Below, piece by piece: positions 15,709-24,291 of a stretch of 64,000 nt of DNA. The position numbers and the translations under genes were made by a program. The notes below the pieces were generated by a model. The model was given only the letters and a program-made list of their open reading frames with translations, made no database searches and was not told the origin of the DNA. Position 1 is the stretch's first letter. Each line of letters starts with the position of its first letter. Source of the stretch: Fontibacillus panacisegetis (GTDB taxonomy: Bacteria > Bacillota > Bacilli > Paenibacillales > Paenibacillaceae); contig NZ_FNBG01000001.1 in NCBI RefSeq assembly GCF_900102215.1, positions 186,001-250,000 of the forward strand, given 5' to 3'.

Positions 15709-16407
15709 ATGAAGATTACGTATCTTGGGCACTCCTGCGTTCACATTCATACTGGCCAACTTCAGATTATTATTGATCCGTTCTTAACCGGTAACCCGGT
15801 CGCGGCCTCTCAAGAGGATCAAATCGAAGCGGATTATGTATTGCTTACCCATGGACATCTTGATCATATTGGTGATGCAGAGAATATCGCCCGCCGGACT
15901 GGCGCGACTATTATTGCTATCGTTGAGCTTGCGAGCTTTTTTGAAGCTAAAGGGCTTCCAGCTATCGGCATGAATCTTGGTGGACAAGCTGCATACCCGT
16001 TTGGCAGTATTAAATTTACTCCTGCCCTTCATACCTCTTCTGTAACGATTGATGGAAATAATGTCTATCTCGGAGTAGCAGCAGGCTTTATTCTGAACAT
16101 CAACGACTTCATCATCTATCACTCTGGAGATACAGCGCTGTTCAGCGATATGAAACTGATCGGATCACGTTCTAATATTGACCTTGCCTTCCTGCCAATT
16201 GGTGATGTCTTCACGATGGGACCTGAAGACGCACTAACCGCAGCAGAATGGATTCAAGCAAAACACGTCGTTCCTGTTCACTACAATACCTTTGATGTCA
16301 TTTCCCAGGATGGCGACAAGTTTGTAAACGACCTTCACAAGCTTGGAATCGCGGGTACTGCATTAAAACCCGGAGATAGCCTGAATTCCGATGAGTTAAC
16401 TATATAA
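15709..16407 (+). CDS. UPF0173 metal-dependent hydrolase (metallo-beta-lactamase fold)
   Basis: 232 residues of the short UPF0173 type of the metallo-beta-lactamase superfamily. The metal-binding signature T-H-G-H-L-D-H-I-G-D (H-x-H-x-D-H) is at about residues 45-54, preceded by the usual G-H-S-C motif at the N-terminus. Further metal ligands are H-S-G-D-T-A about residue 140 and V-P-V-H-Y-N near 195. The natural substrate is not known for this family. AGGAGGAAAATT immediately before the ATG sets the start. It ends before a strong bidirectional terminator. Confidence 0.9.
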   Translation: MKITYLGHSCVHIHTGQLQIIIDPFLTGNPVAASQEDQIEADYVLLTHGHLDHIGDAENIARRTGATIIAIVELASFFEAKGLPAIGMNLGGQAAYPFGSIKFTPALHTSSVTIDGNNVYLGVAAGFILNINDFIIYHSGDTALFSDMKLIGSRSNIDLAFLPIGDVFTMGPEDALTAAEWIQAKHVVPVHYNTFDVISQDGDKFVNDLHKLGIAGTALKPGDSLNSDELTI

Positions 16408-16501
16408 TATATTAAAACGGTAACACGACATAGTAATTTCCTTTCATTCTATCGAAAACTATTAAAAGGGATAAACTTCGGCTACATGAATTATACAAGG
16501 A

Positions 16502-16561
16502 TAAAAAATCCCCTATTTTTATAAAGTCACATACTGACTTTCAAAAAATAGGGGAACTTTT
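16502..16561. terminator. Strong bidirectional terminator
   Basis: A long near-continuous stem: outer arms TCCCCTATTTTT (16509-16520) and AAAAATAGGGGA (16544-16555), inner arms AAAGTCA / TGACTTT. A-rich and T-rich flanks on both sides allow termination of both the UPF0173 gene and the convergent MFS gene. Confidence 0.85.
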
Positions 16562-16594
16562 GGTACAAGCTCATTCAACCGACATAAACAAGAC

Positions 16595-17830
16595 TCAATC
16601 CAATAACTCTTTACCCTTTGTTTCTGTCCCCAGCCACATTACCGCCAGCGCTCCAATAACAATCGTGAAGAAGAAAAGCCAGAATATCGACCCGATCTCA
16701 ACATTCCTCGCAACAAGCACACCGACTAAAAAAGGGGCAATAATCCCACCTACTCTGCCGAAGGAAGCAGCTAATCCAACACCTGTTGAACGAACCTTGG
16801 TCGGATACAGCTCTGGAGTGTAAGCATACATGCCACCCCACGCTCCCAGGTTAAAGAAGGAGAGACATATCCCCGCGGTGATCAGCATTCCTTCTGAAGT
16901 GGCACTGCCGAACCATGCTGCGCTTGCAGCTGTAGCCAACAAGTAAATGACAAGAACAAACTTACGCCCAAATTTCTCAATAAAATAAGCTGCTGTAAAA
17001 TAACCTGGCAATTGTGCAAGAGTCATAATCAGCACATATTCAAAGCTTTTTACAAGACTGAATCCCTTAATAACCATTACAGAAGGAAGCCATAAAAACA
17101 TCCCATAATAGGAGAACACAACCGTGAACCATAAAATCCACAGCATAATCGTTGACCGTCGATGCTCGCTCATCCAAACGGACGCTAGACGCTCTCGAAA
17201 CGATATCTTTTGTCCTTTTCTTTGTGCTGCTTGTTCCAGATAACGCGGGGGGTCCTGTATCGATTTGCGTAAATACAAAGCATATAGTGCAGGTACAGCA
17301 CCGATAAGAAACGCGGCCTGCCAACCATACTTAGGAATGATGAAATATGCAATTAAAGCTGCAGCAATCCAACCTGCCGCCCAAAAGCTTTCCAGCAAAA
17401 CGACAGCTCGTCCCCTGTCTTTGGCAGGAACAGATTCTGATACCAAGGTGGAAGCTACAGGAAGCTCTCCGCCAAGTCCAAATCCGGCAATAAATCGCAA
17501 TATTAATAACACCGTTAAGCTGGTAGCCGCCGCTGATAAACCACTTGCAATCGAAAATATGAGCAATGTCCAAAGCAATACTGCCCGGCGTCCAAACTTA
17601 TCTGCCATAATTCCAGCAATTGCAGCTCCAAACGCCATTCCTACAGAGTTAATACTGGTGAAAAGTCCAGTCTGCTGTGGTGTAAGACTCCATTCTGCCG
17701 CAAGGGCCGCTGCAATAAAAGAGATTATGCCGACATCCATTGCATCAAACATCCAGCTAAGCCCTGCGCTGAACAGTAATTTTCTTTGTTTTGGTTTAGC
17801 AAAAGCTTGTCCATCTTGTGTAGCTCCCAT
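16595..17830 (-). CDS. MFS transporter, NiaP/aromatic-acid symporter-like
   Basis: A ~411-residue major facilitator with 12 predicted membrane helices. The signature G-I-M-A-D-K-F-G-R-R follows helix 2, and R-F-I-A-G-F-G-L-G-G-E-L-P-V lies in helix 4. The sequence resembles sugar-porter/aromatic-acid symporter relatives such as the niacin transporter NiaP (YceI) of Bacillus. Substrate assignment to nicotinate is inference only; no NiaR operator was recognised. The ATG at 17830 has GGGGGC about 8 bases upstream; a GTG at 17845 is an alternative. Convergent with the UPF0173 gene. Confidence 0.75.
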   Translation of the reverse strand: MGATQDGQAFAKPKQRKLLFSAGLSWMFDAMDVGIISFIAAALAAEWSLTPQQTGLFTSINSVGMAFGAAIAGIMADKFGRRAVLLWTLLIFSIASGLSAAATSLTVLLILRFIAGFGLGGELPVASTLVSESVPAKDRGRAVVLLESFWAAGWIAAALIAYFIIPKYGWQAAFLIGAVPALYALYLRKSIQDPPRYLEQAAQRKGQKISFRERLASVWMSEHRRSTIMLWILWFTVVFSYYGMFLWLPSVMVIKGFSLVKSFEYVLIMTLAQLPGYFTAAYFIEKFGRKFVLVIYLLATAASAAWFGSATSEGMLITAGICLSFFNLGAWGGMYAYTPELYPTKVRSTGVGLAASFGRVGGIIAPFLVGVLVARNVEIGSIFWLFFFTIVIGALAVMWLGTETKGKELLD

Positions 17831-17918
17831 GTTTCTTGCCCCCACTCTTTAATGTCCTATCTCTATATTTTGTTTGTTTATTAAATTTATCATAACAAAA
17901 AAATACATTTTTTTCACA

Positions 17919-17960
17919 AAAAAAAGCCCATAAAAAGGATATCTTTTTACAGGCTTTTTA
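17919..17960. terminator. Bidirectional terminator-like hairpin
   Basis: Arms AAAAAGCC (17921-17928) and GGCTTTTT (17952-17959), with inner arms TAAAAAG / CTTTTTA. It lies downstream of the minus-strand acetyltransferase gene and just before the promoter region of the MFS gene, so it probably ends the 18.9-18.1 kb transcript. Confidence 0.75.
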
Positions 17961-18057
17961 CGCAAACGGAATTGTGATCATCAATATCGACATACCCTCC
18001 AATCGCGTAAAATCAATGAGCCGCTGAGTACCCTGCTCTATCCATTTGTTCAAGAAA

Positions 18058-18588
18058 TCACTTCCCCATTCCATCCGATGCATTCTCCACCACTCTTTTG
18101 CCTACAATAACCAGGTCCCGTTCCACTTCATCCAGAATCGCAACCTTGGGCAAATAAGCCCACTGGACAAATCCGAATTTCTTAAGCAAGGATAAGCTGG
18201 GTACATTGTGCGCAAAAATAAATCCAAGGAGCGTGTTTATCGAGAGGCTTGGACAAGCCTGGATGGCTTTTTCAATGAGAATACTTCCGATTCCTTGTGC
18301 ACGATTGTTGCTTGAAATATAAATACTGATTTCCGCTGTGGCCAAATAGGCGGGTCTGCCGTAGAACGATTGGAAGCTTAACCAGGCAATGATCCTTCCC
18401 TCTGATTTCACAACCCACAAGGGGCGAAAATGAGGTGAATGCTCGTAAAACCATGATCTTCTGCTCTCTACAGATACTGGCTCCAAATCTGCTGTTACCA
18501 TACGGCTATCAATCGTCTCATTGTATATTGCAACGATACATTCCAAATCCTCGATGACTGCATCTTCGATCGTATATTGTTTTAACAT
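18058..18588 (-). CDS. GNAT family N-acetyltransferase (PAT/MnaT-like)
   Basis: About 176 residues of the GNAT fold, close in pattern to phosphinothricin/methionine-sulfone acetyltransferases: I-Y-N-E-T-I near the N-terminus, a Y-G-R-P-A-Y-x-x-T-A-E-I-S-I-Y-I strand, the acetyl-CoA loop R-A-Q-G-I-G-S-I-L (R-x2-G-x-G/A), and S-L-L-K-K-F-G-F. The acceptor is unknown. I chose the ATG at 18588; a GTG at 18609 would overlap the stop of the upstream ABM gene. The two genes are probably co-transcribed. Confidence 0.8.
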   Translation of the reverse strand: MLKQYTIEDAVIEDLECIVAIYNETIDSRMVTADLEPVSVESRRSWFYEHSPHFRPLWVVKSEGRIIAWLSFQSFYGRPAYLATAEISIYISSNNRAQGIGSILIEKAIQACPSLSINTLLGFIFAHNVPSLSLLKKFGFVQWAYLPKVAILDEVERDLVIVGKRVVENASDGMGK

Positions 18589-18605
18589 CGTGTTGTCTCT
18601 CACTC

Positions 18606-18920
18606 TCACTTGTCTGTGGTAAGTCTAATCTGTATATAGTGCTCTACTTCTGGAAAAGGATCATAAAAATGATGCAGTAATGCCTTCCACTCCTGATATT
18701 GCGGCGATTGTCTGAACCCTACCTCATGATGTGTAATAGATTGCCACTTCACGAGCAGCAAATATTTATTTTCATGCTCCACGCATTTATGCAGCTCATG
18801 CTCTATGTAGCCGGGCATCTGTGAGATAATCGCCGAAGCTTTACGGAAATTGCTCTCGAAATCATTCATCATTCCAGGCTTAACCTGTAATTGCGCAGAC
18901 TCCAGAATCATCTTGTTCAT
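18606..18920 (-). CDS. Antibiotic biosynthesis monooxygenase (ABM) domain protein
   Basis: A 104-residue single ABM domain with a dimeric alpha-beta barrel pattern: V-K-P-G-M-M-N-D-F-E-S-N-F at the N-terminus, I-S-Q-M-P-G-Y-I-E-H-E-L, Y-L-L-L-V-K-W, and the F-R-x-S-x-x-Y-Q-E-W motif. Family members include heme-degrading and quinol monooxygenases. The residues needed for heme binding are not clear, so function is left general. The GAGGGGATG site supports the start. It is the first gene of a two-gene unit with the GNAT protein. Confidence 0.75.
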   Translation of the reverse strand: MNKMILESAQLQVKPGMMNDFESNFRKASAIISQMPGYIEHELHKCVEHENKYLLLVKWQSITHHEVGFRQSPQYQEWKALLHHFYDPFPEVEHYIQIRLTTDK

Positions 18921-18995
18921 CCCCTCCGTTACCTGAATATAGCACGGACATCTGTGCTAATCAATCCATTACCAAATTTATACTCTTCAAGAAAA

Positions 18996-19041
18996 AGAAA
19001 GAGTCTCTCCACGGGGATGCATCCGAAGATCGACTCTTTCT
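18996..19041 (-). terminator. Terminator of the TrpXYZ-like ABC operon
   Basis: On the minus strand AGAAAGAGTC ... GACTCTTTCT form a 10-bp stem followed by TTTTC, located 17 bases after the ATP-binding gene stop. Confidence 0.85.
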
Positions 19042-19057
19042 CTAACAAATAGGCATC

Positions 19058-19852
19058 TTATCCAAGAACGACTCGATCATCAGCCAATTTGTGACCGCTG
19101 ATCCGCTCAAACTCTCCAAGCAGATGTTCCATAGTCAGATCAGCTTTTACTGACTCGTTAACGTCAAGGATGATTTTGCCTCCGTCCATCATAATAAGAC
19201 GATTGCCGAGACGGATGGCCTGTTCCATATTGTGCGTAACCATTAGCGTTGTCAGGTTAAGCTCGCTTACAATATTCTGTGTAAGCCGGGTTACCAGCTC
19301 TGCACGAGCAGGGTCAAGAGCGGCTGTATGCTCGTCCAGAAGCAGGATTTGCGGTTTAGTAAAGGTTGCCATCAGAAGGCTTAGAGCCTGACGTTCACCA
19401 CCGGATAACGTCCCTACCTTCGCCCGCAGGCGATCCTCTAAACCGATGCCCAGCCTGCTTAACTGCTCCTTGAACAACGTTCTGCGCTTCGATGAAACGC
19501 CAATATGCAAGCCGCGATTCTGACCACGGGAATAAGCCATGGCTAAATTCTCTTCAATCGTCATATGCGGAGCCGTACCTGCCATCGGGTCCTGAAAGAC
19601 CCGACCGATCCAACGGCTTCTTTTATGCTCGGGCAAATTGGTAATATCATTTCCATCGATCAGTATATTTCCGATATCAGGCTTTAAAACACCTGAAATC
19701 ATATTCATCAGTGTAGATTTCCCTGCGCCATTACTTCCAATTACCGTAATAAAATCACCTGAATTCAGATGAAGATTGATATCTGTCAACGCAATTTTCT
19801 CGTCAGGAGACCCGGCATGGAACAGCTTGGATACGTGTGAGATCCTCAACAT
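19058..19852 (-). CDS. ABC transporter ATP-binding protein (TrpZ/YcjX-type system)
   Basis: A 264-residue ABC ATPase: Walker A G-S-N-G-A-G-K-S-T about residues 39-47, signature L-S-G-G-E-R-Q-A, Walker B I-L-L-L-D-E-H-T-A-A-L-D, and switch His in M-V-T-H-N-M. Its best neighbours are the permease and TrpX-like binding protein upstream, with which it overlaps by one base (permease stop / ATG). The three form one import system. The substrate class for such PF04392-type systems is debated; tryptophan is one proposal for close relatives. Confidence 0.88.
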   Translation of the reverse strand: MLRISHVSKLFHAGSPDEKIALTDINLHLNSGDFITVIGSNGAGKSTLMNMISGVLKPDIGNILIDGNDITNLPEHKRSRWIGRVFQDPMAGTAPHMTIEENLAMAYSRGQNRGLHIGVSSKRRTLFKEQLSRLGIGLEDRLRAKVGTLSGGERQALSLLMATFTKPQILLLDEHTAALDPARAELVTRLTQNIVSELNLTTLMVTHNMEQAIRLGNRLIMMDGGKIILDVNESVKADLTMEHLLGEFERISGHKLADDRVVLG

Positions 19853-20766
19853 TACCGTTCACCCCCCAAGCCTTGTTTCTCATGCAATGCAACAATCTCC
19901 GCTGATCGCTTGCGAGCAAGCCCTTTCTGCTTCCATGATCGATGAACCGATGGAATAACCAGAGCAAATATAACGATAACTGCGGTAATAAGCTTTAGAT
20001 CAGTTTGTTCCAGCCACTCAATACGAAGGGCCAGAGCAACTACGATACGATACACAATAGAACCTAGAACGGCTGCTAAAGTAGCGAAGAACACAGTTCT
20101 TGCTCCAAAAATAGCTTCCCCGATAATTACAGAGGCCAAACCAATCACGATCATTCCGATCCCCGCAGAAATGTCGGCAAATCCTGATTGTTGCGCAATA
20201 AGAGCACCTGACAAGGCTACTAATCCATTAGATAAGCTAAGCCCCATAATAATCGTATTATCTGTGTGAGCGCCAAAGCTACGAATCATGCGCTGGTTAT
20301 CGCCAGTTGCACGAAGTGCGAGTCCAAGCTCTGTATGCAGGAAAAGATCCAACAGCAGCTTCACTGCCACAACTACGAACGGCATTAACAGAAGTGGGGA
20401 CAACGAGCTAAACATCGTTGTTTCGCCGAGCAGTCCCACATTCGGTTTGCCCATGATCCGCATGTTAATGGAGTATAATGCGATCATCATCAAAATACCA
20501 GACAATAGACCGTTTATTTTCCCCTTAGTATGCAGCAAACCAGTCAAAGCACCGGCAGCCAGGCCGCCAAAGAAAGCACAAATCGTAGCGATCCAGGGAG
20601 AAGCACCTTCAGTTATCATGACCGCCGCGATGGCTCCCCCGGTTGTGAAGCTTCCGTCTACCGTCAAGTCCGGGAAATCAAGAATACGAAAAGTAATATA
20701 AACACCGAGCGCCATCAAAGCGTATATTAATCCCGATTCAACAGCGCCTAGTAATGAGTTCATCAT
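19852..20766 (-). CDS. ABC transporter permease (TrpY-like, BPD_transp_2)
   Basis: A 304-residue membrane protein with about eight hydrophobic helices of the branched-chain-amino-acid-permease superfamily. The N-terminus G-A-V-E-S-G-L-I-Y-A-L-M-A-L-G-V-Y-I-T-F and D-F-P-D-L-T-V-D-G-S-F are typical of permeases paired with PF04392 binding proteins. It is single, so it probably works as a homodimer. An AGGAGGTAACC site precedes the ATG. It sits between the binding protein and ATPase genes in one operon. Confidence 0.88.
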   Translation of the reverse strand: MMNSLLGAVESGLIYALMALGVYITFRILDFPDLTVDGSFTTGGAIAAVMITEGASPWIATICAFFGGLAAGALTGLLHTKGKINGLLSGILMMIALYSINMRIMGKPNVGLLGETTMFSSLSPLLLMPFVVVAVKLLLDLFLHTELGLALRATGDNQRMIRSFGAHTDNTIIMGLSLSNGLVALSGALIAQQSGFADISAGIGMIVIGLASVIIGEAIFGARTVFFATLAAVLGSIVYRIVVALALRIEWLEQTDLKLITAVIVIFALVIPSVHRSWKQKGLARKRSAEIVALHEKQGLGGER

Positions 20767-20796
20767 GATGGTTACCTCCTAGATATGGGGCACAAC

Positions 20797-21849
20797 CTAT
20801 TCTAACAGATTGTTCTCCTTGTCATTCACTTGATCCTTCATAGCGTCAGTTACTTCGATACCTTGTTCTGCTGCAGCTTTCAGGTTCATAATCAGATCCA
20901 GCTTATCCGGGAAGGTAACCTTCAAATCTCCAATCTTTTTGCCGTTTTTAAGCACTTCCAAGGCCATCTGGCCTGCTTGGTAACCGTGATCATAATATTT
21001 GAACCCTACTGTAGCAAAGGCCCCCTTCTCAACGGAATCACGGTCAGCGGAGAAGAACGGAATATCATGCTCATTTGCTACTTGAATAATTGTGCTTACC
21101 GCTTCAACAACAGTGTTATCCAGCGTGATATAGATAGCATCTACACGGCCTACCAAAGACTCTGCCGCTTGTTTTACTTCAGATGTATTCGTAACGGAAG
21201 CCTTAATCAGCTTAATTCCATGTTTCTCCAACGCTTCTTCAGCATGTTTTGACATGACTACTGCGTTTGGCTCACCTTGGTTAAGAACAATACCGACATT
21301 CTTCACATCTTTAATGTTGGCTGCAATAAAATCCATCAATTTAGTGATCGCTTCCGGATTTGTATCCGCTGCTCCAGACACATTACCGCCAGGCTGATCC
21401 AAATTGTCTACCAATTTAGCATCAAGCGGGTCCGTAACCGCCGCAAACAAAATCGGTGAGTTTTTAACCTGTTGAACTACGGCTTGTGCAGGTGGTGTAG
21501 CGATTGCAAGGACAAGGTCGTACTTTTCACCAGCGATTTTCTGAGCAATTGTCAGGTTGTTTGTTTGGTCGCCTTGTGCGTTGTTATAATCAACCTTCAA
21601 ATTATCTCCCTCTACAAGTCCACCATCCTTCAACGCCGCCAAAAATCCTTCACGTGTTGCATCAAGTGATGGATGCTCTACGATTTGTGAAATCGCAATT
21701 TTGTAGGAAGCCTTCTCTTCGCTCTGTCCGTTGCCTGCTGCACCGCTTTCTGAAGCTCCGGAGCTGCTTGAACCGGAGTTGTTACCACATCCAATTACGC
21801 TAATTAACATTGCAGTTGAAGCTAAAAATAATCCCAATTTCTTCTTCAT
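20797..21849 (-). CDS. TrpX-like ABC substrate-binding lipoprotein (PF04392)
   Basis: A ~350-residue lipoprotein. From the ATG at 21849 (GAGGGGG site upstream) there is a K-K-K n-region, hydrophobic core and lipobox V-I-G-C, then a Ser/Gly-rich linker to about residue 45. The mature domain has the ABC_sub_bind pattern: I-V-E-H-P-S-L-D-A-T-R-E-G-F, A-I-A-T-P-P-A-Q-A, A-A-V-T-D-P, G-G-N-V-S-G, I-T-L-D-N-T and F-S-A-D-R-D. The ligand is not determinable from sequence; tryptophan or another aromatic compound is possible. The first gene of its operon, with a structured leader and a clear promoter. Confidence 0.88.
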   Translation of the reverse strand: MKKKLGLFLASTAMLISVIGCGNNSGSSSSGASESGAAGNGQSEEKASYKIAISQIVEHPSLDATREGFLAALKDGGLVEGDNLKVDYNNAQGDQTNNLTIAQKIAGEKYDLVLAIATPPAQAVVQQVKNSPILFAAVTDPLDAKLVDNLDQPGGNVSGAADTNPEAITKLMDFIAANIKDVKNVGIVLNQGEPNAVVMSKHAEEALEKHGIKLIKASVTNTSEVKQAAESLVGRVDAIYITLDNTVVEAVSTIIQVANEHDIPFFSADRDSVEKGAFATVGFKYYDHGYQAGQMALEVLKNGKKIGDLKVTFPDKLDLIMNLKAAAEQGIEVTDAMKDQVNDKENNLLE

Positions 21850-21882
21850 CTGAATTCCCCCTCTTTGGAATCTTGTTTTAGG

Positions 21883-21937
21883 CAATAAAGCGCGAATCCA
21901 TTACCGCTTTCATTAATGAAAGCATTAAAGTGCGAAT
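21883..21937 (-). promoter_or_regulatory. Leader with direct repeats and an 18-bp palindrome
   Basis: In the leader of the ABC operon, GCTTTCATTAATGAAAGC (21906-21923) is a perfect palindrome flanked by two copies of a direct repeat, CATTAAAGTGCGAAT (21923-21937) and CAATAAAGCGCGAAT (21883-21897), starting 40 bases apart. It could be a protein operator or an RNA structure. It does not match a T-box. Confidence 0.45.
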
Positions 21938-21969
21938 ATATGCCCAGGCTTATCCCACAAAACAATAAA

Positions 21970-21998
21970 GTATTATTCATATATTAAGTGGTGGTCAA
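21970..21998 (-). promoter_or_regulatory. Promoter of the TrpXYZ-like operon
   Basis: TTGACC (21993-21998), a 17-base spacer and TAATAC (21970-21975) on the minus strand give a transcript with a ~115-base leader. Confidence 0.7.
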
Positions 21999-22073
21999 TT
22001 ATCCGTCAATTGTAAAAAACGAACAATAACATAGTGTGGTAAATAGATATGGCTATTTTTTGTACAAATTAAA

Positions 22074-22465
22074 AAGAAGCTATCCCAAAAGCTATCTAAG
22101 ATAACTTTGAGGGACGCTTCTTGCAGTGGAAAGGCAAAATATCAGGAAAAGCTGCAAAAATGCAGTTTTTTCCAAAGTAGCCATAAAAATATGAACAAAA
22201 GCCTGCCAAAATGCAGGAATATTGTTCAGAATAGACTAGTTTGAAGGGAATCCTTAGAGAAAGCCTGCACATTTGCAGCAATTTAGGGCATTTAGAGACT
22301 TTACATAAACAAAGCCTGCACATTTGCAGGAATTTCAGGAATACCGCATCATGACATTATTACACATGAGATAAGGTCATAGCATTGGCGGGATCAAGCG
22401 GTGCAGGGATCGTCTTCCTTGCACCGCTATTTCTAGTTTTGACACTACTTTTGGGACAGCCCCTT
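22074..22465 (-). mobile_element. MITE-like element, copy B (inverted relative to copy A)
   Basis: A 392-bp segment whose reverse complement is roughly 90% identical to 1608-2012 along its whole length, including the AGCGGTGCA-type hairpin, the four palindromes (22153, 22204, 22266, 22317; spacing 51-62-51) and the end hairpin. Its ends are less alike than those of copy A (AAGGGGCTGTCCCAAAAGT versus AAGAAGCTATCCCAAAAGC). It starts five bases after the stop codon of the alpha-glucosidase gene, so like copy A it abuts a gene end. No transposase is encoded. Confidence 0.75.
22153..22328. repeat. Four-palindrome array B (TGCA-N4-TGCA, spacing 51-62-51)
   Basis: Cores at 22153 (TGCA-AAAA-TGCA), 22204 (TGCC-AAAA-TGCA), 22266 (TGCA-CATT-TGCA) and 22317 (TGCA-CATT-TGCA). 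It is the same array as in copy A, in opposite orientation. One arm carries a mismatch (TGCC), so the palindrome is not perfectly maintained. Confidence 0.85.
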
Positions 22466-22469
22466 AAGG

Positions 22470-24173
22470 TTAATGTTTATGCAGATGACTCTTGCCCAAA
22501 TACACTCTCGCTTCATAAGGCCGCAATTTTAAGTGGTACAGGTCATCTTTTTCACCAGGTAAGTAATTAGAAATCAGCATGTTAATGCCTTTGAGATTAA
22601 TTTCGTCCGGCATTTGAAAAATCGGTTCACGATCACTGAAATTCAATATGACGACCAGCAAATCATTATCTAACCTACGGGTATACGCGTAAATCTCTTC
22701 ATGCGTTGGATAAAGAAGCTTGTACTCTCCATACACGATAACTTTATGTTTTTTGCGTAGAGCAATTAGTTTCTTATAGTACTTAAATATCGACTCGGGA
22801 TTTTTTAAGTCTTCTTCAACATTGATCTCAGGATAATTCGGATTAACCCGAATCCACGGAACACCCGTTGTAAATCCCGCATGTTCATTATGATCCCACT
22901 GCATTGGCGTCCGAGCGTTGTCACGGCTTTTTTTGTATATGGCATTCATAATCTCGTTCTCCGGAACACCTTCAGCACGCTTTTCTTTAAAATAGTTCAA
23001 GGTCTCAACATCACGGTATTGGTCAATCGTATCAAACGCAATATTGGTCATTCCAATCTCTTCCCCTTGAAAAATATATGGCGTACCTTCCAGCATGTGA
23101 ATAAAAGTAGCCAGCATTTGTGCGGACTTCACACGATACTGCCCATCGTTTCCAAACCTTGATACCGATCTTGGCTGATCATGGTTACATAGATAGTTAG
23201 CGTTCCAGCCGCGGCGGTGAAGTACCTTCTGCCAGTTTGTAATAATTTCTTTCAGTTTCACCAGACTCCACGGCACAACATCCCATTTTCCGCTGCCTGC
23301 GGATGCTGCATCCAAATACATATGCTCAAATTGAAAAGTCATATGCAGTTCTCTTCGCCCGTCACCAACATAATTCAGTGCCTGCTCAGGGCCGAGACCT
23401 GACGTCTCTCCAACGGTCATAATGTCGTACAAATATAACACATTATCAAATAAATTCTGGAGCAGTGTGTGTACATCGTCCAGATGAGAGAATAAGTCAT
23501 AAGCTCTTACTGTAGCCGTTTGATTAGGATTATCGGCATCCGGAAGTCCAGCGGCCTTGACGATATGAGAGATCGCATCAAATCTGAATCCATCTACTCC
23601 CTTTTTAAGCCACCATTCGATCATTTCGTGCAGCTTGTCAACGACAACGGGATTTTCCCAATTTAAATCAGGCTGATATTTTGAATACAAATGCAAATAA
23701 TATTCGTCCGTTAAGCTATCATATTCCCAGACCGAACCGCTAAAATAAGATTCCCAGTTGTTCGGCGGTCCACTGTTTTTACCTTTTCTCCATATGTAAA
23801 AGTCACGATACGGATTATCCCTGGAGCTTCTCGATTCCAAAAACCACGGATGTTCATGGGAGGTATGATTCAGCACCAAATCCATCATCAGCTTCATATC
23901 TCTGGCATGAATTTCACGCAGAAGGGTATCAAAATCGTCCATCGTTCCGAATTCCTTCATAATATCTAGGTAATCACTAATATCATAACCATTATCATGA
24001 TACGGAGATTTATATATCGGACTTACCCAGATCATATTGACCCCAAGGTCCTGCAAATAATCCAGCTTTGAGATGATTCCTTGCAGATCTCCGATCCCGT
24101 CCCCGTTGGAATCTTTAAAGCTAATCGGGTAGATCTGATAAACGACACATTCCTTCCACCATTTCGGGTTCAT
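22470..24173 (-). CDS. Alpha-glucosidase / oligo-1,6-glucosidase (GH13)
   Basis: A 567-residue cytoplasmic GH13 enzyme of the oligo-1,6-glucosidase/MalL type, hydrolysing short alpha-glucosides taken up by the cell. The start W-W-K-E-C-V-V-Y-Q-I-Y-P-I-S-F and D-S-N-G-D-G-I-G-D (calcium site) are typical. Conserved regions: D-L-V-L-N-H-T (I), G-F-R-F-D-A-I with nucleophile Asp (II), the acid/base Glu in V-G-E-T-S-G (III; relatives often have V-G-E-M), and N-H-D-Q-P-R (IV). R-T-P-M-Q-W-D is the usual subfamily mark. Full length despite the MITE-like element five bases after its stop. No transporter or regulator is adjacent. Confidence 0.92.
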   Translation of the reverse strand: MNPKWWKECVVYQIYPISFKDSNGDGIGDLQGIISKLDYLQDLGVNMIWVSPIYKSPYHDNGYDISDYLDIMKEFGTMDDFDTLLREIHARDMKLMMDLVLNHTSHEHPWFLESRSSRDNPYRDFYIWRKGKNSGPPNNWESYFSGSVWEYDSLTDEYYLHLYSKYQPDLNWENPVVVDKLHEMIEWWLKKGVDGFRFDAISHIVKAAGLPDADNPNQTATVRAYDLFSHLDDVHTLLQNLFDNVLYLYDIMTVGETSGLGPEQALNYVGDGRRELHMTFQFEHMYLDAASAGSGKWDVVPWSLVKLKEIITNWQKVLHRRGWNANYLCNHDQPRSVSRFGNDGQYRVKSAQMLATFIHMLEGTPYIFQGEEIGMTNIAFDTIDQYRDVETLNYFKEKRAEGVPENEIMNAIYKKSRDNARTPMQWDHNEHAGFTTGVPWIRVNPNYPEINVEEDLKNPESIFKYYKKLIALRKKHKVIVYGEYKLLYPTHEEIYAYTRRLDNDLLVVILNFSDREPIFQMPDEINLKGINMLISNYLPGEKDDLYHLKLRPYEARVYLGKSHLHKH

Positions 24174-24291
24174 CGGTCAGCCTCCTTGTATCACTAATGT
24201 TAAAAATACCCGCAAACTCTCCTCATCATTCACCGATATAGTATAATTAGAAAATCCGTGTCATCTTTATTATTGAAAGGAAGTTGCATCC

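Noticed and set aside
21850-22069. T-box leader upstream of the TrpXYZ-like operon
   Set aside because: No T-box core sequence or terminator/antiterminator pair could be found; only repeats and a palindrome are present.
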